DNA of 12,166 nucleotides from an uncultured Bacteroidales bacterium. Lineage in GTDB: Bacteria; Bacteroidota; Bacteroidia; Bacteroidales; Muribaculaceae. A model generated the notes under the pieces. The model did not search any database and was not told the DNA's origin. It worked only from the letters and a program-made list of their open reading frames with translations. Every line of letters starts with the position of its first letter. The stretch's first letter is position 1. The DNA is taken from the NCBI GenBank assembly GCA_905210435.1, contig CAJLWO010000068.1:1-12166 (forward strand), written 5' to 3'. A program made the position numbers and the translations under genes. Below are positions 1 through 6,780 of this stretch, piece by piece.

Positions 1-4
1 CCAC

Positions 5-55
5 TCTCGGCCGGTCTCTCAAAGTTCGTTTGAGGTCATTAACCGAATATCCCTA
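5..55. repeat. left copy of 51-bp terminal inverted repeat
   Basis: Positions 5-55 are the exact reverse complement of 12116-12166, the last 51 bases of the window (coordinates of paired bases sum to 12171). Inside it, positions 18-34 form a small interrupted palindrome, CTCAAA-5-TTTGAG, which resembles paired recombinase half-sites but is too short to prove it. Identity ends abruptly after CCCTA. The four bases before it (1-4) have no counterpart because the other end of the window stops. It could be the edge of a mobile or repeated element, an inversion site, or an assembly fold-back. Confidence 0.9.
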
Positions 56-147
56 TATTAATTTATGAAACGCTTTTTTATGCGGGCTACTGACAAAAAT
101 GCATGCGGGATGCGACAATTTGGCAGTAATTAAGTTAAATTATGAAA

Positions 148-178
148 TTTGGCAGATGGCGGCGGGGACTTAAACTTT
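148..178 (+). promoter_or_regulatory. possible dnaK promoter (Bacteroidota type)
   Basis: TTTG at 148-151 is followed after 19 bases by TAAACTTT at 171-178. The spacing fits the Bacteroidota primary sigma factor, but only six of eight bases match the TAnnTTTG element. The 10-bp string AATTTGGCAG occurs twice here (117-126 and 146-155). No CIRCE element, the HrcA operator of many other bacteria, is visible, so heat-shock control by HrcA at this site is not supported. Confidence 0.35.
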
Positions 179-212
179 TTGGCATAACATTTGTTTGATT
201 AGTAAATGCAAC

Positions 213-226
213 GGCCTCCGAAGGCC
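213..226 (+). other. small hairpin in dnaK leader
   Basis: GGCCT (213-217) and AGGCC (222-226) pair across a CCGA loop about 50 bases before the dnaK start, within the predicted untranslated leader. It has no U-tract, so it is not a terminator. It might affect mRNA stability or translation, but this is not shown. Confidence 0.4.
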
Positions 227-278
227 TGCGTGAAAGTAGTAATTCAGAATAATAAAAACATAAAAAATATATATCATT

Positions 279-2210
279 ATGGGAAAGATAATCGGTATCG
301 ACTTAGGTACAACCAACTCATGTGTATCAGTATTGGAAGGCAACGACCCTGTAGTAATTCCTAACAGCGAAGGCCGCAACACGACTCCTTCGGTAGTTGC
401 GTTTGTCGACGGTGGCGAACGTAAGGTGGGTGACCCCGCCAAACGTCAGGCTATCACCAACCCCAAGCGTACGGTATATTCAATCAAGCGTTTCATGGGC
501 GAGACATACGACCAGGTGCTCAGCGAAATCGAACGCGTGCCTTACAAGGTGGTCCGTTCCGACAATAATACTCCGCGCGTAGACATCGACGGCCGCCAGT
601 ACACTCCTCAGGAGATTTCGGCCATGATTCTTCAGAAGATGAAAAAGACTGCCGAGGATTATCTGGGTCAGTCGGTCACCGACGCCGTAATCACCGTGCC
701 CGCTTACTTCAACGACGCACAGCGTAAAGCTACCAAGGAAGCAGGCGAAATTGCCGGCCTCAATGTGCAGCGTATTGTCAATGAGCCTACCGCAGCCGCA
801 TTGGCCTACGGTCTTGACAAGAGCGACAAGGATCAGAAGATTGCAGTGTTCGACCTCGGTGGCGGTACATTCGATATTTCTATCCTCGAACTTGGCGACG
901 GTGTGTTTGAAGTGAAATCGACCAACGGTGATACTCACCTCGGCGGTGATGACTTCGACCACGTGATCATCGACTGGCTCGCAGACGAGTTCATCAAGGA
1001 GCACAACGTAGACCTCCGTCAGGATCCGATGGCTCTCCAGCGTCTTAAAGAGGCTGCCGAAAAAGCCAAAATCGAACTTTCGTCGACCACTTCGACCGAA
1101 ATCAACCTGCCGTACATCATGCCCGTCAACGGCATACCCCAGCACCTTGTAAAGACTCTTACACGTGCAAAATTCGAGCAGCTCGCCGACAAACTCATCG
1201 AACGTACACTCGTTCCCTGCGAACAGGCTCTTAAGGATGCAGGCATGACGGCCAAGGATATCGACGAGGTAATCCTCGTGGGCGGTTCAACCCGTATCCC
1301 CGCTATCCAGGCTCTCGTAGAGAAGTTCTTCGGCAAGGCTCCCTCTAAGGGTGTCAATCCCGACGAAGTGGTAGCCGTAGGTGCTGCAATCCAGGGTGCC
1401 GTTATCTCAGGCGATGTGAAGGATGTGCTTCTTCTCGACGTTGTGCCTCTTTCGGTCGGTATCGAGACTCTCGGCGGCGTGATGACCAAGCTTATCGAAG
1501 CCAACACCACCATACCTACCCGCAAGAGCGAGACTTTTTCTACCGCAGCCGACAACCAGCCTTCGGTTGAAATCCACGTATTGCAGGGTGAACGCCCCAT
1601 GGCAAAGGATGACAAGACTCTTGGTAAATTCCACCTCGACGGCATCATGCCCGCTCCCCGTGGCATACCTCAGATTGAAGTCACCTTCGAAATCGACAAG
1701 AACGGTATCCTCAACGTATCCGCCAAGGATAAAGCTACCGGCAAGGAGCAGAGCATACGTATCGAAGCATCATCGGGTCTGACTGACGCTGAAATCAAAC
1801 GTATGAAGGACGAAGCCGCAGCCAACGCCGCAAGCGACGCCAAGGAGAAAGAGCGTATCGACAAACTCAACCAGGCCGATGCAATCATCTTCCAGACCGA
1901 GAAACAGCTTGCCGACCTCGGCGACAAGATTCCCGCCGACAAGAAGGCCGCTATCGAAAATGCTGTCGCCCAGCTCAAGGAAGCTCACAAGGCTCAGGAT
2001 ATCGCCGGTATCGACGCTGCAATCAAGAACATCGAAACACAGTTCCAGGCAGCCCAGCAGGATATCCTCAACGCCCAGGCTCAGGCACAGGGCGGCGCTA
2101 ACCCCGGTGCAGGTTTCGACCCCAACGCAGGCGCCAACCCCGGAGCCGGCAGCAACAACGGCGGCGCCGACGACCATGTGACCGACGTAGACTTCGAGGA
2201 AGTGAAATAA
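279..2210 (+). CDS. dnaK: molecular chaperone DnaK (Hsp70)
   Basis: ATP-driven cytoplasmic chaperone that binds exposed hydrophobic peptides and works with DnaJ and GrpE. The 643-aa product matches the family's usual length of about 640. Three Hsp70 signatures are visible: IDLGTTNS near residues 7-14, VFDLGGGTFD at 190-199, and VILVGGSTRIP at 331-341. The nucleotide-binding domain occupies about 1-380. The interdomain linker DVLLLDV follows at 382-388, then the beta substrate-binding domain to about 505 and the helical lid to about 600. The tail is a Gly/Asn/Ala-rich linker with GANPGAG twice, ending in the acidic DVDFEEVK typical of bacterial DnaK. The ATG at 279 is preceded by an A/T-rich leader without Shine-Dalgarno, as is usual in this phylum. 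dnaJ and grpE are not in the window, so the gene appears monocistronic with its own terminator. Confidence 0.99.
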   Translation: MGKIIGIDLGTTNSCVSVLEGNDPVVIPNSEGRNTTPSVVAFVDGGERKVGDPAKRQAITNPKRTVYSIKRFMGETYDQVLSEIERVPYKVVRSDNNTPRVDIDGRQYTPQEISAMILQKMKKTAEDYLGQSVTDAVITVPAYFNDAQRKATKEAGEIAGLNVQRIVNEPTAAALAYGLDKSDKDQKIAVFDLGGGTFDISILELGDGVFEVKSTNGDTHLGGDDFDHVIIDWLADEFIKEHNVDLRQDPMALQRLKEAAEKAKIELSSTTSTEINLPYIMPVNGIPQHLVKTLTRAKFEQLADKLIERTLVPCEQALKDAGMTAKDIDEVILVGGSTRIPAIQALVEKFFGKAPSKGVNPDEVVAVGAAIQGAVISGDVKDVLLLDVVPLSVGIETLGGVMTKLIEANTTIPTRKSETFSTAADNQPSVEIHVLQGERPMAKDDKTLGKFHLDGIMPAPRGIPQIEVTFEIDKNGILNVSAKDKATGKEQSIRIEASSGLTDAEIKRMKDEAAANAASDAKEKERIDKLNQADAIIFQTEKQLADLGDKIPADKKAAIENAVAQLKEAHKAQDIAGIDAAIKNIETQFQAAQQDILNAQAQAQGGANPGAGFDPNAGANPGAGSNNGGADDHVTDVDFEEVK

Positions 2211-2236
2211 TCCCACAATCCAATGATAACAGAAAG

Positions 2237-2268
2237 GGGTGCGACCACATCGGCCGCACTCTTTTTTT
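2237..2268 (+). terminator. intrinsic terminator of dnaK
   Basis: A 10-bp stem, GGGTGCGACC (2237-2246) with GGCCGCACTC (2252-2261), contains one G-T pair and one mismatch. It closes a five-base loop and is followed at once by seven T residues (2262-2268). It starts 26 bases after the dnaK stop codon, a textbook rho-independent terminator. Confidence 0.92.
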
Positions 2269-2280
2269 ATGTCAGCAAAG

Positions 2281-2334
2281 GAGAGTGTTGCAGAGCTTCC
2301 AATAGTAGGGATTTTGTAGTTCTGCAACACCCTC
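2281..2334. repeat. inverted repeat with 14-base arms, possible REP or MITE-like element
   Basis: Arms 2281-2294 and 2321-2334 match at 13 of 14 bases; the perfect core is GTGTTGCAGA (2285-2294) against TCTGCAACAC (2321-2330). A 26-base interior holds weaker further pairing. It lies outside the dnaK terminator and before the abiE operator, so neither needs it. It could be a dispersed palindromic repeat. The remnant of a REP-associated transposase 1.6 kb downstream makes that attractive but does not prove it. Confidence 0.75.
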
Positions 2335-2355
2335 ATACTGCTATGTAAAAAATAT

Positions 2356-2422
2356 AAAATAGTAAAAAAATAGGAAGAAAATCCTATTGGATAGGATTTT
2401 CTTCCTATTTTTTTACTATTTT
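2356..2422. promoter_or_regulatory. 32-bp perfect palindrome arms, probable AbiEi operator
   Basis: Arms 2356-2387 and 2391-2422 are perfect reverse complements around a TGG centre. Each arm itself contains TAGGA-6-TCCTA, giving four half-sites at 2371, 2382, 2392 and 2403. Like half-sites lie exactly 21 bp apart, about two helical turns, so they would face the same side of the DNA. AbiEi antitoxins are known to repress their own promoter by binding paired inverted repeats through an N-terminal winged helix-turn-helix. Position directly before abiEi therefore suggests an autoregulatory operator. No GC-rich stem-loop with U-tract is present, so it is not a classic terminator. Confidence 0.75.
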
Positions 2423-2424
2423 TG
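2417..2424 (+). promoter_or_regulatory. candidate -7 element of abiE promoter
   Basis: TATTTTTG matches the Bacteroidota TAnnTTTG element perfectly and overlaps the right end of the palindrome, so a bound repressor would block it. No TTTG -33 element is found at the right distance. Transcription would begin around the ATG at 2429, which implies a leaderless or nearly leaderless message. This is a weak call. Confidence 0.35.
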
Positions 2425-2428
2425 CGTT

Positions 2429-3064
2429 ATGAATGCAGTTTTGTCTAAATATGGCAATTTGCCGGTAAGTGCGGCAACATTGGCTCTTGAGTTTCCCGAG
2501 ATAAGGAAACCGGGGCAAAGGCTCAGCCTGCTTGAACGGAATGGGGATATTGTCCGGCTCAAGCGGGGATTATATGTGTGTTCGGAAAATGTCAGCGGTA
2601 AACCCCTTTCGCTTGAGTTGATTGCCAACCGATTGCTTACGCCGTCGTATGTGTCGATGTCGACGGCGCTACGTTACTACGGCCTGATACCCGAGGCTGT
2701 TTATGTGACTCAATCCATGACGACAAAAGAGTCGCGGGAGTATGAAAACGCGGTCGGACGATTTGTCTATACCCGCATGAAAAGAGAAGCCTTCAATATA
2801 GGTATAAGTAATGTTGAAGAAAACGGATATTCTTTTCTGATAGCTTCGCCGGAAAAGGCTCTCTGCGATCTTATAGCCGATACACCGTCACTTTTCCTGC
2901 GCTACCGTAAGGAGACTCTTGCATATCTTGAAGAGGACATCCGCTTAGACATGGACGCTTTTTATCGATTTAATCCGGCAATATTCAAGCATTACATCGC
3001 GGCCGGTGGCAAGAAAGCGGCATCTATCAACTCTATTTTAACACTGCTTACAGGACATGGATAA
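2429..3064 (+). CDS. abiEi: AbiEi-type antitoxin of type IV toxin-antitoxin system
   Basis: Predicted 211-aa antitoxin and autorepressor of the AbiE system, which acts in abortive infection against phage and in plasmid or island maintenance. The N-terminal ~75 residues fit the winged helix-turn-helix of the AbiEi_4 group, with the characteristic LLERNGDIVRLKRGLYV strand-turn-strand near 32-48. A helical C-terminal region carries SPEKALCDLI near 138-147, a common AbiEi feature. I chose the ATG at 2429; a TTG at 2387 lies inside the palindrome and would add an implausible Phe/Tyr-rich stretch. The gene overlaps the toxin gene by 8 bases, so the two are probably translationally coupled. In type IV systems the antitoxin counters the toxin without binding it directly. 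Confidence 0.9.
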   Translation: MNAVLSKYGNLPVSAATLALEFPEIRKPGQRLSLLERNGDIVRLKRGLYVCSENVSGKPLSLELIANRLLTPSYVSMSTALRYYGLIPEAVYVTQSMTTKESREYENAVGRFVYTRMKREAFNIGISNVEENGYSFLIASPEKALCDLIADTPSLFLRYRKETLAYLEEDIRLDMDAFYRFNPAIFKHYIAAGGKKAASINSILTLLTGHG

Positions 3065-3884
3065 CGAAATTTATGACAAAATGTTGTCGGGATACGATCT
3101 GACGGACACAACCAGGCGCCGCAACGCTACTTTCGAGGTCAACCAGCAGATTATACTTGCCGGTCTTTATAACGGAGGATTTTTCGACAAGGCGGCATTT
3201 TATGGCGGTACATGCCTTCGCATATTCCACGGTCTGAAACGTTTTTCAGAGGATCTGGACTTTTCTCTGCTCAGCGCTGACGACAGTTTTGACTTCACTC
3301 AATACTTTCAACCTGTCATTGACGCTTTTGCTCTTGTAGGCCGTAGCGTTGATATTACAAAGAAGGACAAGAAATCGTTCGGTAGGGTTGAATCGGCATT
3401 TCTTAAGGATAATACCGATGTGTTTGACGTGTCGTTTCAGACCGACAAGTCAATCAAGATAAAGATTGAAGTGGATACCCGTCCACCTATGAAATTTCAG
3501 ACTGAGCAAAAGCTATTGCTCCAGCCTCATGCATTTATGACACGATGTTTCACATTGCCCGATCTTTTTGCCGGCAAGATGCATGCACTTGTTTACCGGG
3601 CATGGAAAAACCGGGTCAAGGGTCGTGACTGGTATGATTTCGTGTGGTATGTCAGCAACAATATACCACTCGATTTCAACCATCTTGCGGAACGTGTCCG
3701 TGAATTTAACGGAGAGGAAATAGATAGGAAATCATTTATAATAAAGTTGAAGGAACGGTTTGCAGCAGCCGATATGAACCAGGTAAAGAGCGATGTTCTG
3801 CCTTTTATACGCAATCCGAAAGAACTCGACCTGTGGTCAAACGATTTTTTTCTGCAAGTTGCTGATATGATAAAGTTTTTATAA
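3057..3884 (+). CDS. abiEii: AbiEii-type nucleotidyltransferase toxin
   Basis: Predicted 275-aa toxin of the AbiEii/AbiGii (DUF1814) family. These are DNA polymerase beta-like nucleotidyltransferases; studied members modify tRNA or bind GTP to halt growth. Expected motifs are all present: GGT at 50-52 followed by SEDLDF at 64-69 with the metal-binding Asp66 and Asp68, IKIKIEVD at 133-140 with Asp140, the motif III Lys in GKMHAL (Lys174), and RDWYDF at 190-195. The length is normal and no frame damage is seen, so the toxin should be functional. The ATG at 3057 overlaps the end of abiEi. Base composition is more AT-rich than dnaK or nadE, in line with an acquired defence module. The substrate cannot be read from the sequence. 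Confidence 0.93.
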   Translation: MDNEIYDKMLSGYDLTDTTRRRNATFEVNQQIILAGLYNGGFFDKAAFYGGTCLRIFHGLKRFSEDLDFSLLSADDSFDFTQYFQPVIDAFALVGRSVDITKKDKKSFGRVESAFLKDNTDVFDVSFQTDKSIKIKIEVDTRPPMKFQTEQKLLLQPHAFMTRCFTLPDLFAGKMHALVYRAWKNRVKGRDWYDFVWYVSNNIPLDFNHLAERVREFNGEEIDRKSFIIKLKERFAAADMNQVKSDVLPFIRNPKELDLWSNDFFLQVADMIKFL

Positions 3885-3916
3885 ATTTGGATTTGGATAA
3901 GAAAAGATTATAGGTT

Positions 3917-4203
3917 ATGTCGGAAGCGGAGATGAATCGTAGGTATCCTCGTGCAAAATGGCATGATTACAATTCCGGTATCTTCAGGCACGATGCCATT
4001 TCAATGCATTGTTGTCGCAGGCCATTGGCGGTATGAAATCGGCTGTAACCAAGCAAGCGCATCGTTGGGGACTGGATTTTCGCTGGCAGCCAAATTTTCA
4101 CGACCGTATAATCAGGAATCAACACGAATATGATTTTATTGCGGAATATATCGACAATAATATCCTTAATTGGAACAAAGACAAATTTCATTCAACGACA
4201 TGA
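3917..4203 (+). pseudogene. remnant of REP-associated (Y1/RAYT) transposase
   Basis: Two pieces in different frames. From the ATG at 3917 comes an N-terminal piece containing RRYPRAKWHDYNSGIF, typical of the start of Bacteroidota RAYT proteins. After about 3985 the homology jumps to frame 1, where about 3997-4203 encodes the C-terminus: NALLSQAIGGMKSAVTK, then WQPNFHDRIIRN and IAEYIDNN. The central part of the Y1 domain, which would carry the HUH metal-binding histidines, is deleted. The C-terminal tyrosine of the EYIDNN motif remains. An intact protein would be about 180-200 aa. It is 32 bases downstream of the abiEii stop and is dead as a transposase. Confidence 0.8.
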
Positions 4204-4251
4204 ATGTGCAAACCGGCAATGTTTGTGTGAACAAAGTGGAGTGCATGCTGC

Positions 4252-4710
4252 GTGGCGCTGACATTTGCCTTTGTGGCGCTGAGCGGTGCCGTGGCTTTCA
4301 TCGGTATCCACGCATGGATCGGCGATGTGGGCAAGGTGGCCGATACGGGATTTAAGGGGCAGTTTAGATTCCTGCGGTCGGGGGCGCCTTGGCTTATTTT
4401 TGCCGGTCCGCTGTTCGGACAGGCGGGACTCTATTGCTGGTACAGCTATATCGATCCGCTGATGACGGGGGTGGCGGGATTCGCACCTGCCGATATGACC
4501 TGGCTTATGGTCATGGCCGGACTTGGTATCTTTGCCGGCAACATAATCGGCGGACGGTGTGCCGTCACCCACAACAGGGCGTTTGTTGCAGCACTCGTGC
4601 AGGGCACATCGATGATTACACTTGTGCTGATTTATTTCTTTGTGTGGGACAAAGCGGCTGAAGGCTGCCTGCAAGGTGCAGGAGGGCGACGAGCCTGCCG
4701 AGCGGCCTGA
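4252..4710 (+). pseudogene. fragment of AraJ-like MFS transporter
   Basis: An open frame whose first ~133 residues look like the middle of a major facilitator sugar-efflux type transporter (AraJ group). About four membrane segments are visible: LTFAFVALSGAVAFIGIHAW, APWLIFAGPLFGQAGL with WYSYIDPLM, MTWLMVMAGLGIFAGNIIGG, and FVAALVQGTSMITLVLIYFF. A full-length member has about 12 segments and 380-400 residues, so both ends are missing. There is a stop 24 bases before the GTG at 4252. MFS-like sequence ends near 4650, where it runs straight into the DIP1984-like fragment in another frame; the last ~18 residues are read from that gene in the wrong frame. Confidence 0.82.
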
Positions 4711-5047
4711 ATCTCTTTTTGAGGAATTCAACCGCTGTATCGATGAGCTTGAACAGCTTATCAGGAAAATCAACCGCACGAACCAGAGTGTTGTGCTTGC
4801 CGATGGCGCGACGATTGCCGATAAGATTGCGTTGCGCGATGTGTTGAAACTAAAGGTACAGGAGCTGCAGAACCTGCTGTCGTTTCTTTCGGAACGCCCT
4901 GACCGGTATTCGCGTCAGGAGATACGTTATGTCAATACGGTCGATGTAAAGGAGGTGCGGCACCATGCTGATGAATGTTCGCGCCGTCTGCGCGAGACAG
5001 ACTGCGAGATACAGTCGGCCAACTGGACGTACGACCTGATGGAGTAA
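4652..5047 (+). pseudogene. N-terminally truncated DIP1984-family protein
   Basis: Frame 2 encodes about 131 residues that match the DIP1984 (septicolysin-like) family: VQEGDEPAE near the start, then INRTN, RDVLKLKVQELQNLL, DRYSRQEIRYVNTVDV and a final QSANWTYDL. Family members are helical cytoplasmic proteins of about 150-160 residues of unclear function. Here the first ~25-30 residues are replaced by MFS sequence and no ATG remains; only a TTG at 4640 would open the frame. I call it a pseudogene, but translation from that TTG cannot be excluded. The junction with the transporter fragment at about 4652 marks a deletion breakpoint. Confidence 0.75.
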
Positions 5048-5290
5048 CCGGTTCCGGGTGTAATTGGATATTTCCGGTGTAGCCTGATTCGTTTTGAGAG
5101 TATGCAAGCTCGCTAAGGAGCCAATCTTAGCAAACTGTACAGGCATGAGGACGCGTGCCGGATTTTTACGGCTTATCGTCAGTACGCGGTACAAATGTAC
5201 ATCTTACATTTTACTCTTTATCACCATGCATAGGCAAAACGATGACAGCGAGGGCGGGTAGCGGGACGTTACGGAAATATAATCCCCGGG
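5048..5290. other. intergenic spacer with several small inverted repeats
   Basis: No credible gene. Visible structures are GCTAAG-8-CTTAGC at 5112-5131, AAATGTA-5-TACATTT at 5193-5211, and CGCGT/ACGCG pairing at about 5152-5188. The minus strand carries TACATTTG (5192-5199), a perfect match to the Bacteroidota -7 element, with no clear -33 partner. A minus-strand small RNA or short peptide gene is possible but unproven. The murB stop codon lies at the right edge. Confidence 0.4.
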
Positions 5291-6307
5291 TCAGATATGT
5301 TCGACTTCGGGGTGGAGGGTTATGGCGAAGCGGGCGCTGACGGCGTCGATGATGCGGCGTTCGAGGGTGAGGATGTCGGCGGAGGTGGCATGGCCGTCGG
5401 TGTTGACTATCACCAGAGGCTGGGCCGGCCACAGGGAGGCGCCCCCTTCGGTCATTGTCTTGCATCCGGCTTTGTCGATGAGCCATGCCGCGGGCACTTT
5501 GACGGCATCGTCGCCTACGATGAAATGCGGTACGCGGGTGTCGGGATACATGGCTTCGATACGGTTGAAATGCTCCTGCGGGATGACGGGGTTCTTGAAG
5601 AAACTGCCGGCACTGCCTGTCACGGCGGGGTCGGGGAGTTTGGTGTCGCGTATGGATATTACAGCGTCGCGCATATCGGTGGCTGTCGGGTTTTCGCCGA
5701 CGATTGACCGCAGATTGGCGTAATCGAGCCGTGGCGACGGAGTGACTGTCAGTCGGAAATGTACGTCGGTTATTATGAAACGGTCGCGCATGGCATCGGT
5801 CTTGAAGATGGAGTGGCGGTAGCCGAACTGCATCATGTCGTGCGTGAACACACGGTGCTCGCCGGTGGCTGCGTCGACAGCATCGACCTGCACGATATGA
5901 TCGCCGGCTTCCACGCCGTAGGCACCGACATTCTGCACCGCCGATGCTCCGACAGTGCCGGGTATGCCCGAGAGGTTTTCCAGTCCCCAGATGCCGCGCT
6001 GTGCCATGTCGCGGCACAGGTTGTCCATCACCACGCCTGCCGAGGCCGTGACGAGCACACTACCGTCGGGCGCCGCGTCGGCAATCCGGCACCCGGCGAT
6101 GCGCGATATGAGGATTGTTCCCGCGAAGTCGCCGGTGAAGAGCATGTTGCTTCCGGTGCCGAGGTGTTTCAGCGGACGCGGAAATGTATTGTCGGCGAGA
6201 ACGCGACGCAGCTCGTCAAGGCTGTCGTAATATACAACGCATGCAGCACATGCCGAAACGCCGAATGTGGTAAAATCCCTTACGTCGGTATTATATAGAG
6301 TTGTCAT
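5291..6307 (-). CDS. murB: UDP-N-acetylenolpyruvoylglucosamine reductase
   Basis: FAD- and NADPH-dependent enzyme that makes UDP-N-acetylmuramate, the second committed step of peptidoglycan synthesis, in the cytoplasm. The 338-aa product is a type I MurB, as in E. coli. Visible elements are the FAD-binding GTGSN at 50-54, the ENLSGIPGTVGASAVQN-GAYG block at about 110-131, YRHSIFK near 163-169 (specific to type I), and GSAGSFFKNP at 231-240 containing the catalytic Ser235. The C-terminal HPEVEHI carries the expected catalytic Glu334. I chose the ATG at 6307; the frame is open to 6334, but the extra nine residues do not resemble MurB. It follows the DUF4295 gene by 118 bases with a strong hairpin between, so it may be transcribed separately. 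ftsY, often next to this ribosomal cluster in Bacteroidales, is absent here. Confidence 0.97.
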   Translation of the reverse strand: MTTLYNTDVRDFTTFGVSACAACVVYYDSLDELRRVLADNTFPRPLKHLGTGSNMLFTGDFAGTILISRIAGCRIADAAPDGSVLVTASAGVVMDNLCRDMAQRGIWGLENLSGIPGTVGASAVQNVGAYGVEAGDHIVQVDAVDAATGEHRVFTHDMMQFGYRHSIFKTDAMRDRFIITDVHFRLTVTPSPRLDYANLRSIVGENPTATDMRDAVISIRDTKLPDPAVTGSAGSFFKNPVIPQEHFNRIEAMYPDTRVPHFIVGDDAVKVPAAWLIDKAGCKTMTEGGASLWPAQPLVIVNTDGHATSADILTLERRIIDAVSARFAITLHPEVEHI

Positions 6308-6325
6308 TGAATCTGCGATAAACGT

Positions 6326-6357
6326 AACAGGCACCGGCCTTGTGGCCGATGCCTGTT
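6326..6357 (-). terminator. strong hairpin between ribosomal cluster and murB
   Basis: AACAGGCA-C-CGGCC (6326-6339) pairs with GGCCG-A-TGCCTGTT (6344-6357) around a TTGT loop: 13 pairs and one mismatch. On the minus strand it follows the DUF4295 gene and ends 19 bases before the murB ATG. There is no long U-tract after it, so it may be a partial terminator or a structured murB leader rather than a full stop. Confidence 0.55.
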
Positions 6358-6425
6358 TCAGATTATTTCTTTAGGCTACGTTACCGCTTTGGAGGCGGGG
6401 CGGCCGGAGATTATTTTTGTCGGGA

Positions 6426-6575
6426 TTATTTAAGGGCGTCTTTAACGGCGTCGTTGGGCACCATTTCTTCCTTAAACATGTAAGCGCCGGTTTTGGGCGA
6501 CTTTACCATTTTGATAACTTTGCTGTATGTGCGACCTTCACCTTTTTGAAGAGAGGCGACTGTTTTCTTTGCCAT
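6426..6575 (-). CDS. DUF4295 small basic protein
   Basis: A 49-aa basic protein beginning MAKKTVASLQKGEGRTYSKV and ending in PNDAVKDALK. It matches the DUF4295 family, a short Bacteroidota-specific protein nearly always encoded next to L28 and L33. Its position, size and Lys-rich composition suggest a ribosome-associated role, but no function is established. It lies 12 bases downstream of rpmG, so it belongs to the same transcript. The sequence is intact and of typical length. Confidence 0.93.
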   Translation of the reverse strand: MAKKTVASLQKGEGRTYSKVIKMVKSPKTGAYMFKEEMVPNDAVKDALK

Positions 6576-6587
6576 ATCCTAATCGTA

Positions 6588-6776
6588 TTATTTGATTTCT
6601 TTATGTACGGTTACCTTCTTGAGGATGGGGTTGTATTTCTTGAGCTCGAGACGCTCTGTGGTGTTCTTGCGGTTTTTGGTGGTGATATAGCGTGAAGTGC
6701 CGGGCATACCACTTGCCTTGTGCTCTGTGCATTCGAGGATAACTTGCACGCGATTACCTTTAGCTTTCTTTGCCAT
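6588..6776 (-). CDS. rpmG: 50S ribosomal protein L33
   Basis: Small protein of the large ribosomal subunit, 62 aa. MAKKAKGNRVQVILECTEH, the SRYITTKNRKNTTERLELKK core and the PILKKVTVHKEIK end are typical L33. It has a single cysteine, so it is of the C-minus (non-zinc) kind, which does not depend on zinc supply. The start lies 4 bases after the rpmB stop, showing tight coupling in the operon. Confidence 0.98.
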   Translation of the reverse strand: MAKKAKGNRVQVILECTEHKASGMPGTSRYITTKNRKNTTERLELKKYNPILKKVTVHKEIK

Positions 6777-6780
6777 TTTA

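Noticed and set aside
1..278. CIRCE heat-shock operator before dnaK
   Set aside because: No TTAGCACTC-N9-GAGTGCTAA-like inverted repeat is present.
480..1145. Long minus-strand open frame inside dnaK
   Set aside because: Antisense shadow of a highly conserved gene with biased codon use; its translation resembles no known protein.
2387..2428. Longer AbiEi start at the TTG in the palindrome
   Set aside because: The added residues are a Phe/Tyr-rich translation of the A/T palindrome; the ATG at 2429 begins the family-like sequence.
5100..5175. tRNA gene in the spacer before murB
   Set aside because: The small stems do not form a cloverleaf and no TTCRANNC T-loop with a matching acceptor stem is seen.
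4850..5194. Minus-strand frame running from the spacer into the DIP1984 remnant
   Set aside because: Much of it is antisense to recognisable DIP1984 sequence and no family is recognised; the promoter-like TACATTTG in front is noted separately.
5211..6017. 268-residue minus-strand frame overlapping murB
   Set aside because: Out-of-frame Arg/His-rich translation on the same strand as murB, typical of a GC-rich shadow frame.
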